From assembly GCA_023853785.1 (NCBI GenBank), contig JAJIRX010000500.1, positions 1,017,883 through 1,081,882 on the forward strand: a stretch of 64,000 bases of DNA, read 5' to 3'. Below the pieces are notes generated by a model. It had not been told where the DNA came from and ran no database searches. It saw only the letters and a program-made list of their open reading frames with translations. A program made the translations under genes and the position numbers. This DNA is from Psilocybe azurescens. Its lineage: Eukaryota; Basidiomycota; Agaricomycetes; Agaricales; Agrocybaceae. Shown piece after piece: positions 57,463 to 64,000 of this stretch (positions are counted from its first letter, which is position 1; every line of letters begins with the position of its first letter).

Positions 57463-59188
57463 TTATGGGGTTGGAGGTTGGATCGGGATCTGGTGCCTGG
57501 TGCATTGATCTGTGGGTTTGGACGCGTTGGAGGGAAGGAAGAGAAGGAAAGCATTTGTCCAAGTTGCGGCTCAGTTTTTTTTTTCATTCATGGTGCAGAA
57601 TTTTCGTTTCGCAGGTTTTTTCTTCTTTGCTTTGCTTTGGATTATTTTTATCTGTCTCTTGTCTCTTTTGCACGACATTTTTTTTTTTGTTGCACATCCA
57701 CTAGCGATACCCTCCTATTCATGATCATTCATCCTAGCCATTCATGATTCAATGACTCGCTCATCGACTATCATCATCCATCATTATTATCATCTACACA
57801 ACCAACTACAAGGTTTTCTCTGCATTTTCCTTATCGATTTGTTGCAGTTTCGTCTTCGTCTTCTCTCTCTCTCTCTCTCTCGCTTGGATCTCTCTATTTA
57901 ACGCACATGCACATCACATCGTTCCACTACAACCATCACCATCATTCTTTGTCTTCTTCTCGTTCTCTACATGACACACAATGACACGCGCACTTACAGT
58001 AACTTGCATACCACAGTTCAGAATTCAGAGTTCATTCGCACTTTCTTTCTCTTTCTTTTTACTATCTTCTGTTCACTGTGATGATCGCTGCTTGGGACTC
58101 TATTATTAGTATACGTAATTTGAGATACAATTCGTAATGAAGAATTTGTATCTTTTGTACTTTTCTTTTGCATGCTTCCTGGCATACTTCGAGTGAAATA
58201 TGCACCCCTAAAGAGCCCTCAAGTATTTGTGCCAACCACGCCCGTCCACACGTGACATCCTCAGGCGCTTATTCTTACCTTGGTAGAAGCGATCAAACTT
58301 TCAAGTAAAGGCCACCCTGACTTCCTCGTCGGTACCACTGATCTTATACTGGCCCTGTTGAAATCCAATCGTGGTACATAGCTCAAGAATGGATTAGCAG
58401 TCATTATATTCTGGTGATGAAAAACCCTGCTTGAACACTTCTGGCCACCCAGAGACCACAGGTTAATGTTACACTCCTTTAAATTGAGATAGTGTAGTCT
58501 TATCAGAGACAGTAAGTAAATGAAAAGCTCAGAGATTTGTTGTCATTCTTTGTCTTATCACCGGTCACCATTGACATTCAGGTGAAGGTTCACCTCCTGA
58601 GTGCCTCCCAATGAACATAATGGCCATACCAGATGTGCTGTGGTCTGTTGCAGGGCCTGCTGGTGAAAGGGTGTAAACCATTCTGAGCTTACAATTTATA
58701 GTGAGACACAGAGGCCCTTATTTTTGTGATTGTTATCTGTAATAAGCTAGTACATTATACTAGTGAAGGGTAGGAGATACACCAGACTATTAGGCTTTGA
58801 GGCTTCACCTCCTAGTGGGCCAACGGGTGTAGTAAACCTTACAAACTAACTAAGGGGTAGTGTGGCCTATTAATCAGTGCTACAAATCAAAGACTACCTT
58901 TATTTTCCTACACAGCTATCAAAGCAACCCTAACTGAGCACCTGAGGCAATTGCCTGCCCCATTGATCATGCTATTAGTCCCATGCAAGGAAGAACTCCT
59001 AAGAAGTGACCTTGGCTCTTACAAAGGGTAACACCCATCAGTCTCTTACCAAGCTGTTGAAAAGACCAAAGCAATCAGATAAAAACCATGAGATTGGGAG
59101 GTAAACACATAGTGTACAATAATGTAAATATGTACTTTACTTATACTGTAAATACAATTTTGCTGTAATGTCCCTCATACTCACCACC
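57463..59188. other. 3' UTR region and CpG-depleted spacer
   Basis: The left part (to about 58100) is pyrimidine-rich and includes a CT microsatellite at 57861-57881. From about 58380 the composition changes and CpG almost disappears. No gene is supported, but the right part could be an upstream extension of the decayed gene at 59189. Confidence 0.45.
57861..57881. repeat. (CT)n microsatellite
   Basis: About ten uninterrupted CT units in the RhoGAP downstream region. Confidence 0.85.
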
Positions 59189-60044
59189 ATGAACTTGATT
59201 TACTCAGCTAAATCTGGAATTGACTGGACAAGAAATGAGCTGGCTGCATACTGCATTGATACTTATTGTGAAAAACCTCTCACCTTCTTTGGTGTTTAAG
59301 CTTTACCCCAGCCACAGGTTGACCCTGAGCTCCTCACCTCCTTTGATGCAGCACAAGCCATCAATGGCTTAAATGCTGAGCTCCTTCATCTGTTAGATAT
59401 AGTCATGATTCTGGGCTTGGGCAAGTCTGCAGTTCATGACTTTGCAGCAGGACTTTTCAGGGCCCTCGGTTATGCCAAACACAATTGTATTGCTTGCTCT
59501 CAGAATGCCTTGAGCCTTTTAGTTTGTGGTGAGTTTAGACAGACCCAGACCAATATCTGTATAATTGACTGCAATAGAAACAATATTCTTCTGCTTGTTC
59601 AAGAAGACAAGCACTTCAAAGGTGAAGGGCAGACCCTGAAGCACAGTTGATCACATAAACTACTGCTGCCTTTGCATTTAATAATGAACAGTAAAACAGT
59701 ACTGGCATGGAACCACTTGATGAAAAGGCTAGTCTTTTTATGCTTTCTCTATTTACATTTATTACATTATTGAAATAAGTGTTATCAAGATAATACCTGG
59801 CATCACAATGGTGGGTACAACACCAACATTCTACAAGATTTCCATCACAAGAGACCTGCTACAGCATGTGGCAGAGGGAATCTACTCCCATGAACCTGGC
59901 ACCTGGGTCACATACTGTCAACCACCAGTTCCCCACCCTATTTTCAGGGATATTGAGAGAATTAAACCTCTTGACAACAGGTGCCTGTTATGGACACTTT
60001 ATTTTCTTTTTGCTTTTCCTTTTTCTTTTCCTTTTCGTATATAA
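59189..60044 (+). pseudogene. Decayed gene of a mushroom family with PD-(D/E)XK-like motif
   Basis: From the ATG at 59189, one frame reads MNLIYSAKSGIDWTRNELAA, is stopped by TAA at 59297-59299, and resumes with LLTSFDAAQAINGLNAELLH, SAVHDFAAGLFRALGYAKHN and NICIIDCNRNNILLLVQEDK (ends 59611). A second frame continues DPEAQLIT (59632) with two further stops, then MEPLDEKA. A third frame at 59808 gives MVGTTPTFYKISITRDLLQH and IERIKPLDNR. From memory, a large uncharacterised family in Agaricomycetes shares the order I-D-W-x-R-x-E-L, x-L-L-x-V-Q-E-D-K and G-T-T-P-T-F-Y-K-I; I cannot verify this here. The D (59567-59569) followed by E-D-K (59603-59611) after hydrophobic strands fits a PD-(D/E)XK nuclease core, which is inference. 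Stops, shifts and CpG loss indicate a dead copy. Confidence 0.55.
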
Positions 60045-60080
60045 AACCTTCCTGTCACATGATGGACAACATCATGTGAT

Positions 60081-60484
60081 TGTTACAACAAGTCTTTTCT
60101 TTTCTTTTCTTTTTCCCTTTTCTTTGTCATCCGTCACATCATTGATACATCATCGTATGTTCTGATGAACTTTGCTTTCCATCATATCTATGAAACTCCA
60201 TCATATCTTTGATGGACTTTCACTCTATCTTTTATGATACATCTTTCGATGAACACTTGATCTGTTTCCTCTATTCTTATATACATCTGCTGATGAATAT
60301 TCAAACTCGTTTCAACTTGCTGTGCGGTTCATAGTATTTATACCAGGAAGGATCCACTGTATTCTTTAGCTAGTTCTTGAGAATCTAACCTCCTCTTACT
60401 TGACACCGCTTGGAACTCACTGTTCTTGACTACTTGACTGTTGGCTTTATCCACGCACGTGAATATAAGCTTGAAGTCGTAACA
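60081..60484 (+). repeat. 5' LTR of the Ty3/Gypsy element (404 bp)
   Basis: It starts TGTTAC and ends GTAACA, a 6-bp terminal inverted repeat in the usual TG...CA form. Gag begins 18 bp downstream, at 60502. The primer-binding site should be at 60485 on (AAAGAACTAGCTC), but I could not assign a tRNA. Ends were set from these signals because the 3' LTR is not in view. Confidence 0.7.
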
Positions 60485-60501
60485 AAAGAACTAGCTCATC
60501 T

Positions 60502-61612
60502 ATGAATCTCGCCCGCTCCCCAGCAGACGAGACCTCTGAAACCAAAAGCGAAACACGGCACCACTGAAAGGCAGAATTCCCGCTACCAACAGCTCAGAAG
60601 AAGGAACCCCGACACGAAATTGGCAGACACCAAACCCGTCCAGACAAAGCTCTGAAGATATCAACCTAGGCAACGAAGACCTATCAAACTCGCTATACGA
60701 CTTATTATCAACCCTGGCGATAGATCAAGAAGAACAAGACACAGACATGGTTGAAACAAAACGGAAAGAAAGAAATCTCAATCAACAAACCCACTGTATT
60801 TGATGGAGACAGGACGAAATCCAGGTCTTTCATCCAAGACTGCTATCTCTACATGGACATAAACGATGACGTCTACAACACAGACAAGAAGAAAATTGCC
60901 TTCATTTTATCATTTTGCATGGAAGGAGGAGCAAAACTATGGAAGGAACAGTACTTGACCTCGACAAAGAACTAGTCCCAACCAAACCCTCGAATGGGAC
61001 ACCCTTGGAACATTTCTTGAAAAATTCCACAACGCATTCACTCCAGTGGATGAAACCAGATCAGCCATGAATGACATAAAACGACTTAGGCAAAAACCCA
61101 ACGAAAGGGTGGAAGACATCATCAACAAGTTCAAATTGTTGGTAGGACAAGCCAACCTAGGAACAGAAACGGAATCAGACCACACCCACCTCATTGGATT
61201 ATTCCAAAATGCATCACACCTCAGCTTGCTGACAGGATCCTGTACTCTGAAGACCTTCCAAGGACGATCCAAGGCTGGTACAAAAGCAACAACATTTGAC
61301 ACCAACTATAGACTGGCCAAGGTCTTTAGAGAAGAACCAGAAGAACGTAGGAGGGCGCCACGATGGAACAACTTCCCAAGAAACAACAGTAACTACGACC
61401 CAAACAGGATGGACGTAAGCGCCATGACAGCCGAAGAACGAGCCAAATTAATCAGGAAAGGCGCCTGTTTCAGGTGCAAACAACGAGGACATCTATCCAG
61501 AGATTGCCCACAGAAAGAACCAACAAACCAGAACAGAACCCAAGGACAACCCAGCAAGAAGTGGACTCCCAAAGGAACTCCATGCCCATATCAGGAGCCT
61601 GAACAAGGATGA
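60502..61612 (+). CDS. Retrotransposon Gag (capsid and nucleocapsid), frame-broken
   Basis: The capsid-like part contains KPTVFDGDRTKSRSFIQDC and FILSFCMEGGAKLWKEQY, then RSAMNDIKRLRQKPNERVED and INKFKLLVGQANLG. The nucleocapsid zinc knuckle CFRCKQRGHLSRDC (61468-61509) has exact C-x2-C-x4-H-x4-C spacing. Frame changes occur near 60550, 60760 and 60975-61000, so it is not one open frame as sequenced. It ends at 61612, about 135 bp before the protease region. Confidence 0.75.
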
Positions 61613-61745
61613 AAAAGATGAACTTGCAGACCTCATGGTTAAAACAGGATTTGAAGAGAAAGAAGAAAAGGATTTTTAAAGTGGAGAAACAGGACGACGT
61701 CTGTCTCTCCTTATCTGAAGATACAATCTGTACTTACAGCAACAA

Positions 61746-62451
61746 TCGAGAATAAAACTATGCTTTTACCAGTTTCATTCCACCAAGAAACAGAATGGCT
61801 CACAAATCGCCGAAACCTCTGCGCTCTTAGACTCCAGGGAGCAGGAGGAAATTCATTGACCAGAACTATGCACAAAAACTTGGACTCAGAACCCAACCCT
61901 TGGAAAAACCGATCCGGGTTTATAACGTGGACGGAACCCCGAACAAGAAAGGAACCATCTCGTCATTTGTAGACCTGGACCTAAAGGTTGGAAACCAGAA
62001 CCATCGGGAACAATTACTGGTCTCTGGGCTAGGAAAACAGAAAATTATTTTAGGATTCCCTTGGCTACAGGAAAAGAATCCAGGAATCAACTGGCAGAAC
62101 GGACAGATAACTTGGAAACCACGTCAAGGGCCTACAATAAATCAAACCACCATTGAAGAAGAAACGGACGAACAAACACCAACAATCGAGACTACCCACC
62201 CATTGGAGGAATTTGAATCATTAGTCGTCCAATATATTGGAGATGCAAACGAAGATGAAATAAAAGAAACTTGGCTTAACACCAAAATCACGACCTCACA
62301 GAGCTGGCCCAACAATATGAACCAGAGAAACCAACAAGACCTCTCCAAGAAATCATTCCCCCAGAATATCAATCATATCACGGACCTTTTTGATAAACAA
62401 GCGGCAGACCGATTCCGGAACCAAGACCATGGGACCATAAAATTGAGTTAA
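61746..62451 (+). CDS. Retrotransposon aspartic protease region, frame-broken
   Basis: A retropepsin-like region precedes the reverse transcriptase. The active-site neighbourhood (61830-61860) is split over frames: the D-S of the catalytic motif and the following G-A-G-G lie in different frames. The following flap and second half are intact from 61900 ([38 protein letters not shown]). A linker with acidic and Gln/Asn-rich sequence leads to the RT. Confidence 0.65.
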
Positions 62452-62536
62452 AGAAGGATTCATACCAAAGAAATTCAAGGCATACAATATCACACCAGCA
62501 GAACAAACAGAACTGGACACCTGGACAAAGGAACAA

Positions 62537-63505
62537 TTGGACAAAGGATACATTCGACCCTCAGAATCACCTATGGCATCTCCCTTCTTCTTTGTATCAA
62601 AGAAAGATGGAAAGCTTAGACCTTGTCAAGACTACAGGTATCTGAACAACTGGGCGATCAAGAACGCTTACCCACTACCACGGATTACGGAACTTATGGA
62701 CAAATTGAAAGGCGCAAAATTCTTCACCAAACTAGATATCCGATGGGGCTACAACAACATCAGGATAAAAGAAGGTGATCAATGGAAAGCAGCATTCAAA
62801 ACCAACCGAGGACTTTTCGAACCAACTGTAATGTTCTTTGGCATGTGCAATTCCCCAGCAACCTTCCAATCCATGATGGACTCAATCTTCGAAGACATGA
62901 TATCACAATGCTTCATAATCATCTATATGGACGACATCCTAATCTTCCGCGAAAGATCGAGGGTGGAAAAATACACCAAAATGGTTCTACAACGACTCCG
63001 AGAAAACGATCTCTATCTCAAACCGGAAAAATGCTCTTTTGCTCAAGGAAAAGTGGAATATCTTGGAATGATTGTTGAAGCAGGAAAAATCTCTATGGAT
63101 CCAACAAAACTCAAAGGAATTCAAGACTGGCCAGCACCTACTACTCTCAAACAAGTCCGATCGTTCCTGGGCTTTGGGAACTTCCCAAAATTCATCCGGA
63201 AATTCTCTGAAGTAGCTCGACCTCTAAATGAACTCCTGAAGAAAGACAAAGGATTTCTATGGAATGACACAACTCAAGCTGCCTTTGATGAACTGAAGAA
63301 ACGATTCACGGAAGAACCGGTACTCTTGATGCCCGACCCCGCCAAACCATTTCAAATTGAATCTGACGCTTCAAAATATGCCTCTGGAGCAGTCCTTACT
63401 CAACTGGACGGAAATGGCGAAAGACACCCATGTGCATTTATATCAGAACGTTCTCTCCAACTGAAAGAAACTACGAAATCTACGACAGGGAATTACTGGG
63501 AATAA
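62537..63505 (+). CDS. Retrotransposon reverse transcriptase and RNase H (5' part)
   Basis: All Ty3/Gypsy RT blocks are present: [54 protein letters not shown], the catalytic [10 protein letters not shown] at about 62920-62950, and [19 protein letters not shown]. The connection domain contains [20 protein letters not shown]. RNase H begins [19 protein letters not shown] (63355-63411). The frame is lost near 63445, and RNase H continues in other frames ([18 protein letters not shown], then [10 protein letters not shown] at 63561). Confidence 0.9.
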   Translation: MDKGYIRPSESPMASPFFFVSKKDGKLRPCQDYRYLNNWAIKNAYPLPRITELMDKLKGAKFFTKLDIRWGYNNIRIKEGDQWKAAFKTNRGLFEPTVMFFGMCNSPATFQSMMDSIFEDMISQCFIIIYMDDILIFRERSRVEKYTKMVLQRLRENDLYLKPEKCSFAQGKVEYLGMIVEAGKISMDPTKLKGIQDWPAPTTLKQVRSFLGFGNFPKFIRKFSEVARPLNELLKKDKGFLWNDTTQAAFDELKKRFTEEPVLLMPDPAKPFQIESDASKYASGAVLTQLDGNGERHPCAFISERSLQLKETTKSTTGNYWE

Positions 63506-63521
63506 TCAGATCATTACAGGA

Positions 63522-64000
63522 ATGGAGACACTTACATCCGGGGTCGAACACACGACTACGGTATATTCAGATCACAAGAATTTGACATATTTCAGATCGG
63601 CCCAAAATCTAAACCGACGACAGGCGCGCTGGTCTCTGTATGTTTCAGAATTCAATCTGAAGTTGGTACATCTACCTGGAAACAAAATGATTCAATCCGA
63701 TACCCTTTCAAGACGCCTGATTTCACCCCAGAAGAAGACCACGACAATGAAAACATCACCTACTTCCAGAAAAGCTATTCATCGACTTAATCGACGCTGA
63801 GTTACAGGAAAGAATTGCCAATGCGAACGAACTGGACCACAAAGCAGAAGCAATGAAAACCCTATTAGAAGGAGGACCACCAAATGCACGACACGACCTC
63901 AGAGAATGGAAAACAGAGAATGTGAACGGCAAAACTATCTTATACTACCAAGGACGAGCCTACATTCCAAAGATCAAACCTACGGAAGGACATAGTCAAA
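63522..64000 (+). CDS. Retrotransposon RNase H end and pre-integrase region (partial)
   Basis: [20 protein letters not shown] followed by [17 protein letters not shown] is the conserved end of RNase H. After another frame change the sequence reads [20 protein letters not shown] and [20 protein letters not shown] up to the window end, the stretch that normally precedes the integrase zinc-binding domain. Confidence 0.75.

Larger units (their letters stand above)
60081..64000 (+). mobile_element. Ty3/Gypsy LTR retrotransposon, 3' part outside window
   Basis: The order is LTR, Gag with CCHC knuckle, protease, reverse transcriptase, RNase H, then the region preceding integrase, which is the Ty3/Gypsy (Metaviridae) order. 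The element runs off the window before integrase and the 3' LTR, so insertion age and target-site duplication cannot be judged; GTGAT at 60076-60080 is the candidate left flank. All protein domains show one or more frame breaks. Normal CpG content contrasts with the depleted sequence on its left. Confidence 0.9.

Noticed and set aside
51349..57562. Many long minus-strand open frames opposite the RhoGAP gene
   Set aside because: They are GC-rich, low-complexity shadows of a biased coding strand and carry no domain.

Overview
The window is nuclear DNA of a filamentous basidiomycete, almost certainly a mushroom-forming Agaricomycete. Genes are split by many short GT-AG introns (about 45-70 bp). 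The gene set fits a wood or litter decayer: a fungal CBM1 module on an alpha-galactosidase, a glyoxal-oxidase-type copper radical oxidase, two tyrosinases and a secreted histidine acid phosphatase. Conserved eukaryotic genes (CTR9, ADA2, a GH63 glycosidase, a RhoGAP) anchor the region. I cannot name the species.

Layout. 1-3149: 3' part of CTR9 (Paf1 complex), convergent with ADA2 (3544-5925, SAGA/ADA coactivator). 6649-10444: a divergent pair of tyrosinase paralogues sharing a 1.15-kb promoter region. 10623-12895: CBM1-GH27 alpha-galactosidase. 14149-15818: seven-helix receptor of the fungal Git3/cAMP-receptor-like type. 17399-20036: GPI-anchored copper radical oxidase. 21.9-24.1 kb: a gene-free island with five GC-rich hairpins followed by 1.6 kb of AT-rich, G-poor DNA without a single CpG, containing an old direct duplication. 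25.8-27.0 kb: diverged protein kinase. 27.8-32.3 kb: two paralogous single-pass membrane proteins with two beta-sandwich-like ectodomain repeats. 33156-35286: DHA1-type MFS transporter. 35.3-38.6 kb: no gene, but palindromes and an exact 196-bp direct repeat. 38586-40734: histidine acid phosphatase. 43196-47587: GH63-like glycosidase; a degraded copy of its 5' end lies at 50.7 kb. 51162-57462: large low-complexity RhoGAP protein. 58.4-60.0 kb: second CpG-depleted island with a decayed gene showing a PD-(D/E)XK-like motif. 60081-64000: 5' LTR and Gag-protease-RT-RNase H part of a Ty3/Gypsy element that runs off the right edge.

Two themes cut across genes. First, many clearly conserved genes show single-base frame breaks, most of them at or beside homopolymer runs (tyrosinases, kinase, GH63, RhoGAP, CTR9, the retroelement). 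This looks more like homopolymer miscalls in the assembly than mass pseudogenisation, so exon models here need read-level checks. Second, CpG is almost absent from two repeat/pseudogene islands but normal in genes and in the LTR element, which suggests methylation-driven C-to-T decay of old repeats and a more recent retroelement insertion at the edge of one of them.
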